A DNA stretch of 64,000 nucleotides, taken from the NCBI RefSeq assembly GCF_030817315.1, contig NZ_JAUSZF010000001.1:1162501-1226500 (forward strand). The letters run 5' to 3'. The position numbers and the translations under genes were made by a program. This DNA comes from Sphingomonas faeni (GTDB lineage Bacteria; Pseudomonadota; Alphaproteobacteria; Sphingomonadales; Sphingomonadaceae). Below, piece by piece: positions 1 to 9,377 of this stretch. Position 1 is the stretch's first letter. Each line of letters begins with the position of its first letter. The notes below the pieces were generated by a model. The model had not been told where the DNA came from, did not search any database, and saw nothing but the letters and a program-made list of their open reading frames with translations.

Positions 1-645
1 CGCTGAGAACGCCTCGACCAGCCCGTCCGACACCGCATGCGCCTCGACGCTGAGCCCCTGCCCCAGCCGATCGATACCCTGGCGGTGGACCGACGTAACC
101 GAGATGCTGGACTCGGCGATCGCCGCCGCGAGCATCCCTCCCGATCGCAATCTGACGTCGTGGACATGCTCGAACAGTGTCTCGTACGCGGTCACGTCAT
201 CGGTCGATCGGTGATGGCCGCCGTCCAGCGTATCGGTCAGCGTGCCGCCGAACAGCACGTTCAGCTCCTGCAACCCGCGACAGATACCGAACACCGGCCG
301 TCCTGCCTCGATCATCCGTCCCGCGAGTTCGAGCGCCACCGCGTCGCGATCGAGATCCAGCGCATCGTCGACCGCGTCGGACTTGCCATATCGGGATGCG
401 GCGACGTTCGACCGCGATCCGGTCAGCAATAGCCCATCGAGCCGCGCCGCCAGCGCCCGAGTGTCCATCGCATCCGCCACCGCGGGCACCAACAAAACGG
501 TGGCGCCTGCATAGCGTACCAACGGCTCGACGAAGCGCGTAGCTACCGCCTGGATCGGGCGGTCGACGACCTCGTTGCAGCACAATACACCGATCACAGG
601 CTTGGGCGGGCCGTCTTCGCGTCGGCAACACGCAAAGCGCATCAT
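1..645 (-). CDS. gamma-glutamyl-gamma-aminobutyrate hydrolase-like class I amidotransferase (peptidase C26), partial
   Basis: Read on the minus strand, this frame is open from an ATG at 645 to the left edge of the window, so the C-terminus is missing (215 codons present; the PuuD family is about 250). The protein has the class I glutamine amidotransferase nucleophile elbow FGICRGLQELNV with Cys at about residue 122, preceded by the LLTGSRSNV strand-loop typical of peptidase C26, followed by the GGTLTDTL segment. The family hydrolyses gamma-glutamyl amides such as gamma-glutamyl-GABA in the cytosol. The start overlaps the stop of the upstream serine acetyltransferase gene (ATGA), so the two are probably co-translated. 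The true substrate cannot be read from the sequence. Confidence 0.85.
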   Translation of the reverse strand, partial: MMRFACCRREDGPPKPVIGVLCCNEVVDRPIQAVATRFVEPLVRYAGATVLLVPAVADAMDTRALAARLDGLLLTGSRSNVAASRYGKSDAVDDALDLDRDAVALELAGRMIEAGRPVFGICRGLQELNVLFGGTLTDTLDGGHHRSTDDVTAYETLFEHVHDVRLRSGGMLAAAIAESSISVTSVHRQGIDRLGQGLSVEAHAVSDGLVEAFSA

Positions 646-1589
646 GCGGCGCGGCCTCGCAGCGTCTCGTGCAGCTGGTCGGCAGCATCGCCGGCCAGGA
701 TTACCGCGGTCGGCTGCGCGACGACGCTGCCCGCGGGCACGTCCTCCAGCAGCCAGACATTGCCGCCGATCGTCGCGCCGCGCCCGATCGTCACGCGACC
801 CAGAATCGTCGCCCCGGCGTAGATCACCACGTCGTCCTCGACGATCGGATGTCGGGCCAGCCGTTCGCGCGCCGACACGTCGGTGACACCGAGCGGGCTG
901 CGCGCTCCGAGCGTGACGTGCTGGTAGATCTGCACCCGGTCGCCGACGATCGCGGTCTCTCCGATCACAACCCCGGTACCGTGATCGATGAAGAAGCGGC
1001 GACCGATCGTCGCGCCCGGATGGATATCGATCCCGGTGCGGTTGTTCGCGAGTTCGGAGATGATCCGCGCCACGATCGGGGCACCGAGCGCGTACAAGGC
1101 GTGGGCGATCCGGTGATACAGGATCGCGACGACGCCGGGATAGCAGATCAGGATCTCGTCGGCACTGCGCGCGGCCGGATCGCCGAGGAACGCTGCCCGG
1201 ACATCGTCGTCGACCAGCTCGCGGATCGGCCCGAGTTCGGCGGTGAACAGACCGATGATCATCGACGCATGGCTGACGTCGAACGACAGTACCGCCTCTT
1301 CCTGCCAATAGCTGAACTCGCTTTCGACCTGCCGTTGCAGCCGTGCCAGAGCTTGTCGAAGCTTGGTTTCGACGAAGGCGTCTTCGCGTTCGACCGGTCC
1401 GGTAAACATACCCAGACGGCCGGGGAACAGTGCGGCGACCAGATCGTCGACCGCTTGCCCCGTCTCGGTGAGCGATGGAAACCGATCGACGCTGTGGCGG
1501 CCATCAGCCTCCGCCCGCCAGGCGGACCGCGCCGTGCGCAGTTCCTCGATCGTCGCGGAGAGATCGAGCAGCTCGGCTGCATGCAACAT
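642..1589 (-). CDS. epsC: serine O-acetyltransferase, EpsC type
   Basis: Cytosolic enzyme that acetylates L-serine with acetyl-CoA to O-acetylserine, the first step of cysteine synthesis. The C-terminal half shows the left-handed beta-helix hexapeptide pattern (GIDIHPGATIGRRFFIDHG, VVIGETAIVGDRVQIYQ, ATILGRVTIGRGATIGGNVW) with the His of FIDHGTG as the expected catalytic base. The longer N-terminal helical region matches the EpsC subtype rather than short CysE. I chose ATG 1589 because AAGGA lies 7 bases before it; a GTG at 1607 in the same frame has no visible ribosome site. It heads a two-gene unit with the amidotransferase gene downstream and may be transcribed with the small gene just upstream. 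Confidence 0.9.
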   Translation of the reverse strand: MLHAAELLDLSATIEELRTARSAWRAEADGRHSVDRFPSLTETGQAVDDLVAALFPGRLGMFTGPVEREDAFVETKLRQALARLQRQVESEFSYWQEEAVLSFDVSHASMIIGLFTAELGPIRELVDDDVRAAFLGDPAARSADEILICYPGVVAILYHRIAHALYALGAPIVARIISELANNRTGIDIHPGATIGRRFFIDHGTGVVIGETAIVGDRVQIYQHVTLGARSPLGVTDVSARERLARHPIVEDDVVIYAGATILGRVTIGRGATIGGNVWLLEDVPAGSVVAQPTAVILAGDAADQLHETLRGRAA

Positions 1590-1608
1590 GAGATGATCCT
1601 TCGGCACG

Positions 1609-1857
1609 TCAGCGAAGTTCGCGATAACCGGCGCGCATCGCGTCCGTTTCAGGCGGCTGATTCGGCGACGGCGATGCTGGATCGGTGAGGATTAGCAATC
1701 CGTCGACCGCAGCCAGCTCAGGGGCGGTCACGAAGTGGTCGACCGCGATCGGGGACGGTTCGCGCCGCGCGCTCACGCACGGCGACCTGCCGTAAAGAAT
1801 ACCCGCGAGGACCACGCCAGGGCATTCGACCACCGGTTTCAAAAAGTGTCGCTGCAT
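1609..1857 (-). CDS. small hypothetical protein (82 aa)
   Basis: I do not recognise this product. The ATG at 1857 is preceded by a very strong ribosome-binding sequence (GGAGGTGAGG directly before the ATG), which is the main argument that it is translated. The protein begins MQRHFLKPVVECPGVVLAG and contains no cysteine pair, membrane segment or repeat that I can name. It ends 20 bases before the serine acetyltransferase ATG, so it could be the first gene of that operon or an upstream leader-type ORF. Codon use is ordinary for the window. Confidence 0.4.
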   Translation of the reverse strand: MQRHFLKPVVECPGVVLAGILYGRSPCVSARREPSPIAVDHFVTAPELAAVDGLLILTDPASPSPNQPPETDAMRAGYRELR

Positions 1858-2030
1858 CCTCACCTCCATTCGGTGAGGTGAATATCCCCGTACTTGGTAG
1901 GAGATTAAAGGCGATTGAACTTTCCGGCGGCAAAAGTTTGATTTGCGGTGTGCGAGGTCGAGGGACGATACCGAATGACCGCGCGTTCTCGACGCCGGCC
2001 GAACGCGTCAGGCCGTACGCGTTCGACGAC

Positions 2031-2059
2031 CCAGTCGGCGGTTTGCCGCCGCCGACTGG
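2031..2059 (-). terminator. hairpin after phoD
   Basis: A perfect 11-base stem (CCAGTCGGCGG at 2031-2041 pairing with CCGCCGACTGG at 2049-2059) with a 7-base loop lies just past the phoD stop. There is no T-run, so it may be a Rho-independent-like stabiliser rather than a classical terminator. Confidence 0.5.
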
Positions 2060-2067
2060 TTGGCAAG

Positions 2068-3747
2068 TCAGGCTATACGGTCCAGCGGGCGGTTCGGCTG
2101 GCCGGCGATCGCACGGAAACGCGCCGCGGTGGCCTGCGTGTACGGCTTGGCCAGGATCGTCGATACCGTCACCGAGTCCGCAGTGGCGTGGTCCGGGGTC
2201 AGCGTCAGCAGCGTAAACCCCTTGCCGTCCTGATCGCAGAAGCGGACCTCACCCTTGTTGGCATCCGCGATCAACGAACCGATCCCGGGGAGTAGCGAGC
2301 CGTAGGATGGGCTGGAAATACCGGTACAGCCGAACTCGACAGCGACCAACGCGCCGGACGCATCGTGCAGGTCGTTCGCCCAGGCGGCGTGGCTGTCGCC
2401 CGAGAGCACGATCGGCCGCGACTTGGCGCGACGGAACGCCGCGTACAGTCGCTCGCGTGCGGCCGGATAGCCGTCCCAGCTATCGAAGTTGAACGGGAGG
2501 CCAGCGCGGTACGAGGCCATGGCGGCGCCCAGCCGGTCCCGCCACATCGCCGGTAGCTTCGCCATCGTCGCGGCGAATTTCACGGGGCCGAGCTGGCGTT
2601 CCAGGTCGGGCCCGGCAACCTTCGCCATGACCACCTGATTGCCGAGCACCTGCCACGGCTTGCCCGCCGCGACCGACGTCGCCATCGTCTTCTCGACCCA
2701 GGCGAGCTGCGCGGGACCGAGCAGTTCGCGGTCGGTGCGCGCACGTTCTGTCATCATCGGGACGTACTCGGCGGGCATCACCCCCTCGCCCTTCGCCGCG
2801 ACCTGTTCGCTGCGCGCGAGCAGTCGCGTCTCGACCATCACCAGCGTCGCGAGATCGCCGAAGTCGAAGCTGCGGTTGATCGCTGCCCAGGGCTGGCCGG
2901 GCTTCGGATCGCGGATCGGCATCCATTCGAAATAGGCCTGCATCGCGGCAGCCTTGCGTGCGTCCCAGTCGCCTTCGGTCTTGGGGTCGTGGTTCTCGGC
3001 GCCGTGCATCCAGTCGTCGTTGGCGACTTCGTGATCGTCCCAGACGCAGATGAAGGCGGCGCGGGCGTGCGCCGCCTTCATGTCGAGGTCGCGTTTCACC
3101 TGCGCGTGCCGCATGCGGTAGTCGGCGAGGCTCACGATCTCGTGCCGCGGTTCGACCAGGCGGCCGATCTTCCTGGCGATGTCCGCGCCGTACCCGTCGG
3201 CGCCATATTCGTAGATGTAATCGCCAAGGTGAAGCACCGCGTCAAGCCGGTCGAGCTTGGCGATGGCATCATAGGCGTTGAATAAGCCGCCTGCGTAAAG
3301 CTGGCATGAGACGACGGCCATGACGGCGTCGGCCACCTTGCCCTTCGGCAATGTCCGGAACCGGCCGACCGGCGAGCGCGTGCCGTCGGCGGCGTCGAAC
3401 CAATAGCGGTATTCGCGTCCCGGCTGGAGCCCGGTCGCCTCGACCTTGGCGGTGAAGTCGCGTGCCGCGCGCGCCTTGACGGTGCCCGAGCGGAGCAGCT
3501 TGCCGCCTTCGTTTTCCGCGACGTGCCAGGTAAGCGCGACGTCGCCGGCCTGCGCGACGTCGACCGGCGTCGCGCGGGTCCAGAGGATTGCGCCGTCGCT
3601 CGACGGATCGCCGCTCGCGACGCCGTGGTCGAAGCGGGCTTTCGCCGCGCCCGCTGCGTGCGTTGCCACCGCGGGCAGCGCGAGCGTAGCGCCAGAGCCG
3701 GCCAGTTTCAGAGCGTTTTTCAGGGCATCGCGGCGGTTGATCGTCAT
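2068..3747 (-). CDS. phoD: alkaline phosphatase D family protein (PhoD), Tat-exported
   Basis: Periplasmic or secreted phosphodiesterase/phosphomonoesterase of the PhoD family, which releases phosphate from organic phosphoesters using a Ca/Fe centre. The N-terminus MTINRRDALKNALKLAG is a twin-arginine signal followed by a hydrophobic stretch and an AxA-type cleavage region. A PhoD N-terminal beta domain (FDHGVASGDPSSDGAILWTR) precedes the metallophosphatase core with the motifs HLGDYIYEYG, WDDHEVANDDW and SGDSHAAWAND that carry the metal ligands. ATG 3747 was chosen because the Tat motif starts directly after it; the open frame extends to 3813 without signal character. It diverges from the TonB-receptor/PhoX pair and probably shares their regulation. 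Confidence 0.93.
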   Translation of the reverse strand: MTINRRDALKNALKLAGSGATLALPAVATHAAGAAKARFDHGVASGDPSSDGAILWTRATPVDVAQAGDVALTWHVAENEGGKLLRSGTVKARAARDFTAKVEATGLQPGREYRYWFDAADGTRSPVGRFRTLPKGKVADAVMAVVSCQLYAGGLFNAYDAIAKLDRLDAVLHLGDYIYEYGADGYGADIARKIGRLVEPRHEIVSLADYRMRHAQVKRDLDMKAAHARAAFICVWDDHEVANDDWMHGAENHDPKTEGDWDARKAAAMQAYFEWMPIRDPKPGQPWAAINRSFDFGDLATLVMVETRLLARSEQVAAKGEGVMPAEYVPMMTERARTDRELLGPAQLAWVEKTMATSVAAGKPWQVLGNQVVMAKVAGPDLERQLGPVKFAATMAKLPAMWRDRLGAAMASYRAGLPFNFDSWDGYPAARERLYAAFRRAKSRPIVLSGDSHAAWANDLHDASGALVAVEFGCTGISSPSYGSLLPGIGSLIADANKGEVRFCDQDGKGFTLLTLTPDHATADSVTVSTILAKPYTQATAARFRAIAGQPNRPLDRIA

Positions 3748-3817
3748 CGTGTCGGACTTTCGTAACGGGTGCTGCCCGCCTGCTAGCCACGATCGAAGAC
3801 AGTGCGGCGGCAACGAT

Positions 3818-3835
3818 GTGACAGCGCCGTTACGG
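3818..3835 (-). promoter_or_regulatory. possible Pho box between phoD and the TonB receptor
   Basis: On the minus strand two 7-base units, CCGTAAC and CTGTCAC, are separated by 4 bases. This is the 11-base periodicity of PhoB direct repeats (consensus CTGTCAT), but the first unit matches at only about 4 of 7 positions. The position, between two divergent phosphatase-linked genes, supports the idea; the match alone does not prove it. Confidence 0.3.
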
Positions 3836-3917
3836 AATAGTCATTTTGCTTTCACGAAGACGCCATCGAAACGTCACCTCCCCCCCGTAGTGCGACGGCA
3901 ACGAAACGGGGGACTTA

Positions 3918-6305
3918 ATGACACGTATCTTCACGCGGCTCGCGCTTGCGACGCTCGCCACGACCTGCTCGACCGCGGCACTCGCCCAAGCCACCACCCA
4001 GACCGAAACACGCGTTGCAGCATCGGACGACGAGATCGTCGTCACCGCGCAGAAGCGTGAACAGCGGATCGAGGATGTCCCCGTTACCGTCACTGCGCTG
4101 ACCGGTGCGCGCATGGCCGCGATCGGCGTCAATTCGCTGACGGAAGTCGCCGCGTATATCCCCGGCCTCCAGGTCCAGGAGCAGAGCGCGAACAACCCGG
4201 GCTTCGTGATCCGCGGAATCACCTCGGACAACGGATCGTCGCAACAGGGCGCACGCGTCACGCTGTATTACAACGGCATCGACATCAGCCGTTCGCGCGG
4301 GGCGTACCAGGATCTGTTCGATCTGGAGCGGATCGAAGTCGTCAAGGGCCCGCAGGCGACGCTGTTCGGCACGGCCGCCGCGGTCGGCGCGATCAGCGTG
4401 ATCTCGGCCAAGCCGGAAGCCGGCTTCTCGGGCGCGATCAACGGATCGTACGGCAATTTCGACCGGACGCAGGTGTCAGGCTTCCTGAATGCCGGCAACG
4501 ACGTCCTCGCCGGCCGCATCGCCTTCGCCTACAAATACCGCGACGGCTATGTCCGCAACATCGCCGGCGACGCGAACGTCCCGAACCAGAACCAGGGCGG
4601 CGTCGACCAGGACGATCTGAACGGCCAGGACCAGCGCGGCATCCGCGGATCGCTGCGCTATCGCCCGAGCGACAGCATCACCGCCGACCTAGTCCTGACC
4701 TATGACGGACAGCGCAATCCCGGCACCGCGTTCAAGAGCCGCGCACATGCCCCGACCGGCGGGCAGACCGGCGACTATGGCTATGCCGAACTGTCAGGCT
4801 CGCCGTACAGCGCGGAGTTTCTCGGCGCACGCAAGCTCGGCCTCGACCGCAACGTCTACGACGCGAACCTGACGATCACCGCGGACCTGTCGCCGGGGAT
4901 CACCTTCACCACGGTCAACGGCTATCGCCGGTTCGACGCGCTCGAGATCTTCGACGCGGATGGTGGCCCGGCTGCGTATCTGGAGTTCGCCGAAGACGCC
5001 AAGGGCGACCAGTGGAGCCATGAGAGCCGCTTCGCCTTCGAAGGGCCGAAATACCGCGCCTCTGTCGGCTGGAACGCGTTCTTCGAGAACGGCTTCCAGC
5101 GCGTGCCGTTCGCGACCGAAGAGGGCACGTATCTCGCCTGCTCGGTCGCCGCCGCCTACGCGCCGATCCGCACTGCGCTGAACGGTGCCGGCATCCCGAC
5201 CGGGACCGGGTGTGTTGCAGCGAACGGCACGATCCCCGCCACCCGCGCTACCGGAGTGCTGACCGGTGGTCGTGCTACCACAATACCTTACGCGGCGGAG
5301 TTCACGAACTACGGCAACAACGACACCTACTCGATGTTTGCCGATGCGACCTATATTCCGGTGCCGGCGCTAGAGCTGACGGCCGGCGCGCGCATCCTGA
5401 TCGAGGATCGCCAGTCGGGCTATTCGTCGGTTCAGCCGAACTCGGTGCTTCTGGCAGGGCTCGGTATCCAATCGAGCCTGCTCGGCACGGCCAACACGAA
5501 CGGTAACAAGTTCGTCGCCGAGAAGAGCTTCATGGCGATCCTGCCGCGTTTCAACGCGCTGTTGAAGCTCAACGATGCCGTCAATCTCTACGCGACGATC
5601 AGCAAGGGACGCCGCTCGCCGGTAGTCCAGCTTGCCGCACAGCGGACCGCGTTCGGCGTCGGGCCGAACCTGCAGGTCGTGCCGCAGGAGAACGTCTGGA
5701 ACTACGAAGGCGGCATCAAGGGGCGCGTCGGTCCGTTCAGCGGCGCGGCATCGGTCTTCTACCAGACCTATGATGGCTTCCAGGTGTCGGTGACGAACAA
5801 TGGCGTGACCACTACCCAGAGCGCCGGATCGGCGAAGAACCTCGGCGTAGAGCTCGAAGCCAATCTGAGGCTCGCCTCGTATCTCTCGGTATTCGGGACA
5901 TTTGCTTATATCGACGGCGGTATCGGCGACGAAGCGGCGAACGGCGTGTTCGCGGGCAACCAGTTCCGCCTTCAGCCCGACACGACCGCGTCGGGTGGCG
6001 TTATCCTTCGCCTGCCGGTCGGCGGCGCGACGCTCTATGCCACGCCAAGCGTCAACTACCGCACCAAGGTGTTCTTCGAGCTGCCGAACAACCCTGCGAT
6101 CAGCACGCCGGGCTACACGCTGGTCAACGTGCGTGCCGGTCTCGAGTTCGCGCAGGGCCGCTACAGCGTCGGCGGGTTCGTCCGGAACGCGACCAACAAG
6201 CGCTATCTGATCGACGCGGGCAATACCGGCGGGGGCTTCGGCATCCCGACCTACATCGCCGGCGAGCCGCGCTTCTACGGCATCGAGCTGGGCGCGAAAT
6301 TCTAA
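3918..6305 (+). CDS. TonB-dependent receptor, probably for phosphate esters
   Basis: Outer-membrane beta-barrel importer (795 aa). It has a Sec signal peptide (to about residue 24, ALAQA), a TonB-box-like segment DEIVVTAQKREQRIEDVPV, a plug domain with IPGLQVQEQ, GFVIRGITSDN and RIEVVKGPQATLFG, and a long barrel ending in the aromatic C-terminus YGIELGAKF. The family imports large or scarce solutes with energy from TonB-ExbBD. The substrate is inferred from context only: it is 49 bases upstream of a PhoX-family gene and diverges from phoD, so a phosphorylated organic compound is likely. No iron or sugar genes are next to it. Confidence 0.88.
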   Translation: MTRIFTRLALATLATTCSTAALAQATTQTETRVAASDDEIVVTAQKREQRIEDVPVTVTALTGARMAAIGVNSLTEVAAYIPGLQVQEQSANNPGFVIRGITSDNGSSQQGARVTLYYNGIDISRSRGAYQDLFDLERIEVVKGPQATLFGTAAAVGAISVISAKPEAGFSGAINGSYGNFDRTQVSGFLNAGNDVLAGRIAFAYKYRDGYVRNIAGDANVPNQNQGGVDQDDLNGQDQRGIRGSLRYRPSDSITADLVLTYDGQRNPGTAFKSRAHAPTGGQTGDYGYAELSGSPYSAEFLGARKLGLDRNVYDANLTITADLSPGITFTTVNGYRRFDALEIFDADGGPAAYLEFAEDAKGDQWSHESRFAFEGPKYRASVGWNAFFENGFQRVPFATEEGTYLACSVAAAYAPIRTALNGAGIPTGTGCVAANGTIPATRATGVLTGGRATTIPYAAEFTNYGNNDTYSMFADATYIPVPALELTAGARILIEDRQSGYSSVQPNSVLLAGLGIQSSLLGTANTNGNKFVAEKSFMAILPRFNALLKLNDAVNLYATISKGRRSPVVQLAAQRTAFGVGPNLQVVPQENVWNYEGGIKGRVGPFSGAASVFYQTYDGFQVSVTNNGVTTTQSAGSAKNLGVELEANLRLASYLSVFGTFAYIDGGIGDEAANGVFAGNQFRLQPDTTASGGVILRLPVGGATLYATPSVNYRTKVFFELPNNPAISTPGYTLVNVRAGLEFAQGRYSVGGFVRNATNKRYLIDAGNTGGGFGIPTYIAGEPRFYGIELGAKF

Positions 6306-6354
6306 CTTTCCCGCATCGTTACACACCACGCAACACTCCCCGGGGGGACCAAGC

Positions 6355-8830
6355 ATGACGTTCGAAACCATCTATACCGACGGCGATATCGATACCAACC
6401 CGACCGCCAACCCGCATATCAACGACCTGATCGACACGCGCTATTCGCGTCGCCAGACGTTGATGGGCGGCATGTCCGCGACTGCCGCAGCCGTGTTCGG
6501 CGGCATGCTGCTGACCGGGTGTGACGACGACAGCGAAGGCAACGGATCGAGCCCCGTCACGGTGACGGCGACCGCGGGCGGCAGTTCGACCGCCGGTCGC
6601 GTCGCAACGCTGACCGGCGCCGCGATCGGCCAGGTCGACAGCGTGACCTGGACGCAGACCGCAGGCCCCGCCGCCACGCTCGCCGGTGCTACGACCGCCA
6701 CCGCGACGTTCGTCGTCCCCGGCGCCGCTGCCGGGACGGTACTGAGCTTCCAGTTCACGGCGGTATCGGCTGGCGGTACGGCGAGCGCGACGACCAGCGT
6801 AACGGTCGGTGCCGCTTCGCTTGGCTTCACTGCCGTTGCGAAGAGCGTTGCCGATGTGGTTGCAGTCCCAGCCGGATATGCAGTGACGGTGTTGTACCGG
6901 CTCGGTGATCCGATCGGCAGCGGCGTGAGCGCCTATGCTAATAACGGTACCGACACGACTTTCTCGAAGCGCGCGGGCGATCATCATGACGGCATGAGCT
7001 ATTTCGGCATGTCCCGCCACGGGTACGCCGGATGCCAACGGCAACACGCGCGGTCTGCTCGTGCTCAACCATGAGAACATCACGCAGGCCTATCTGCATC
7101 CCAATGGCCCGACCACGACCGCGGGTGTCCGCCCCGAAGCCGAAGCGCTGAAGGAGATGGAGTGCCACGGCGTGTCGGTGATCGAGGTCAACCGCGCCGC
7201 CGCCTGGAGCTACACGACTGCCTCGTCCTTCAATCGCCGCATCACCCCGCTGACGCCGATGAGCTTTTCGGGGCCGGTGCGCGGCGCGGACAGCCTGAAG
7301 ACGCGCTACTCGCCCGACGCCACCACGGGCCGCGGCACGATCAACAATTGCGCAAACGGCACAATGCCTTGGAACACCTACCTGACGAACGAAGAGAACT
7401 GGGTTGGGTATTTCCGCCGCGAAGTCGGCGACGGCGTGCGGCGCGCAGCTAGCGGCCCGGCGGGCGTGAAGGCGAACACCTCGCTAGCGCGCTACGGCAA
7501 GGGCGAAAGCAACACCGGCGGCAACTACGGGTGGTCGACGGTCCAGCCGGCCGACGCGACCAACACCGCCTATGCGCGCTGGAACATCACCGCGCAGGCC
7601 GGCGCACCTGCCGACGGCACGGGCGATTTCCGCAACGAAATCTTCCAATATGGCTGGGTGGTCGAGATCGACCCGTTCGATCCTGCCTCGACGCCGCGCA
7701 AGCGGACCGCGCTGGGTCGCATGAACCATGAGGGCTGCGAAATCGGCCGCACGATCCCCGGCAAACGGCCGGCGTTCTACATGGGCGACGATGCGCAGAA
7801 CGAGTATATCTACAAGTTCGTGTCGGCCACGCCGTGGTCCGCGGCGGACGCGACGGCAACGAACCGTCTCGCTATCGGTGACAAGTATCTCGACGCCGGA
7901 ACGCTTTACGTCGCTAAGCTCGCAGCAGATGGCACCGGCCAGTGGCTGCCTTTGGTGTTCGGACAGGGGCCGCTTACCTCGGCCAATGCCGCGTATCCGT
8001 TCTCGAGCCAGGTTGATGTGTTGATCAACACCCGGCTTGCCGCAGATGCGCTCGGTGCGACGCGGATGGACCGTCCGGAGTGGACCGCGGTCAACCCCGC
8101 GACGGGTGAGATGTATTGCACGCTCACCAACAACTCGTCGCGGACGGTCGCGACTGCGGACGCGTCAAACCCCCGCGCATATGTCGATCCGAAGACCACT
8201 GGCGGCCAGACCACGGGTAACGCCAACGGGCACATCATCCGCCTCCGCGAGAAGGACGACACGTCCGAAGCCACGACGTTCGCATGGGATATCTATGCGT
8301 TCGGTGCCGGCTCGGATCTGGACGCGACCAACATCAACCTGTCGGGGCTCGATGCGACCAACGACTTCTCGTCGCCGGACGGCCTGTGGTTCGGCCTGCC
8401 GAGCAATGCGTCGGGGACGATCGCGCCGGTGATGTGGATCGAGACCGACGACGGTGCGTATACCGACGTCACCAACTGCATGCTGCTCGCCTCGGTGCCG
8501 GGCAAGGTCAACGACGGCGGTACGCGGACGGTGACCAACACCGTCGGCGCGGCGACCGGCTCGGTGACGACGCGGATCGGGAAGGCGCCGGGCGCGACCC
8601 TGCGCCGCTTCCTGGTCGGGCCGAAGGAGTGCGAGATCACCGGCATCTACTCGACGCCGGACGGGCGGTCGCTGTTCGTGAACATCCAGCATCCGGGCGA
8701 AGGTGGCGGGCCGACCAATATCACGAGCAGCTGGCCTGCGAACCAGGCGGGCACGGTGGCGACGCCGTCGCGGCCGCGGTCTTCGACGATCGTGATTACG
8801 AAGACGGACGGGGGTGTGGTGGGGCTTTAA
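6355..8830 (+). pseudogene. phoX: PhoX-family (DUF839) alkaline phosphatase with apparent one-base frameshift
   Basis: The frame opening at 6355 encodes a Tat lipoprotein signal (YSRRQTLMGG then LLTGC lipobox), an Ig/PKD-like beta-sandwich insert at about residues 65-160, and the beginning of PhoX up to DHHDGMSYFGMS. It then runs out of family sequence. The next frame continues with GTPDANGNTRGLLVLNHEN and the rest of PhoX to 8830 (NHEGCEIG, MGDDAQNEYIYKF, SPDGLWF, ECEITGIYSTPDGR). Removing one C from the tract near 7012-7015 joins both parts into one 824-residue protein. PhoX enzymes are Ca/Fe-dependent periplasmic phosphatases. A strong GGGGGGA ribosome site precedes 6355. Either a real inactivating mutation or a sequence error. 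Confidence 0.85.
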
Positions 8831-8862
8831 GCTGAATCGAGGAGTGAGAGTGGGTCGATCTT

Positions 8863-8985
8863 CCTCCCCCCTCCCTGAAAGGGAGGGGTCGGGGGTGGGT
8901 CGGCCTCCGCGCTGCGCAACGGTTCGGGCTCAAGCAGGCCTACCCACCCCCACCCCCTCCCTTTCAGGGAGGGGGGCAAGAAGAG
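8863..8985. repeat. paired REP-like palindrome between convergent genes
   Basis: Two facing hairpins, each with CCCTCCC and GGGAGGG arms around a TGAAA or TTTCA loop, flank a GGGGGTGGGT / ACCCACCCCC pair, so the whole block can fold as one large imperfect palindrome. It lies between the convergent phoX and merR genes and could end transcription from both sides. Confidence 0.75.
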
Positions 8986-8987
8986 GG

Positions 8988-9377
8988 TCAGTCGCCCGCG
9001 GGGATCCGAGCCAGCGCTTCCTGCTCGATCTTCTCCAGCTCATCGCGCGTCTGGACGATCGCCTCGCGTTGCGCATCCAGCAGGTCGATCCGCTGGCGAC
9101 AGCGTTCCGCCAGCGCGCGCATCTGCTCCACATGCTGGGGATCGGCGTCGTAGAGGTCGAGGAACTCCTCAATGTCGCGCAAGGTAAAACCCAGACGTTT
9201 ACCACGCAAAATCAGCTGCATCCGCGCGACTTCGCGCCGCGTGTAGACCCGTGTCGTGCCGATCCGGCAGGGCTCGATCAGCCCCTTGTCCTCATAGAAC
9301 CGTAGCGTCCGTGCGCTCACGCCGAGCATGCGCGAGACCTCCTGTATACCGGTCAGATCGTCCTGTCGGTCGTTCAC
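8988..9377 (-). CDS. MerR-family transcriptional regulator, LiuR-like
   Basis: A 129-residue cytosolic DNA-binding protein with an N-terminal MerR winged helix (GIQEVSRMLGVSARTLRFYEDKGLIEP, then RVYTRREVARMQLILRGKRLGFTL) and a C-terminal dimerisation coiled coil (about residues 85-120). There is no metal-binding cysteine array, so it belongs to the short MerR group that includes LiuR, regulators of branched-chain and fatty-acid breakdown. The start GTG 9377 overlaps the fadD stop (GTGA) with GGGGAG ahead of it. Co-transcription with fadD, and an inverted-repeat array in the divergent promoter, suggest it controls fadD and the thiolase/fadB operon. Its effector is probably an acyl-CoA (inference). 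Confidence 0.88.
   Translation of the reverse strand: MNDRQDDLTGIQEVSRMLGVSARTLRFYEDKGLIEPCRIGTTRVYTRREVARMQLILRGKRLGFTLRDIEEFLDLYDADPQHVEQMRALAERCRQRIDLLDAQREAIVQTRDELEKIEQEALARIPAGD

Noticed and set aside
1878..2216. Plus-strand 112-codon frame past phoD
   Set aside because: It runs through a hairpin and the phoD 3' end, is Gly/Pro/Arg-rich and lacks a family match.
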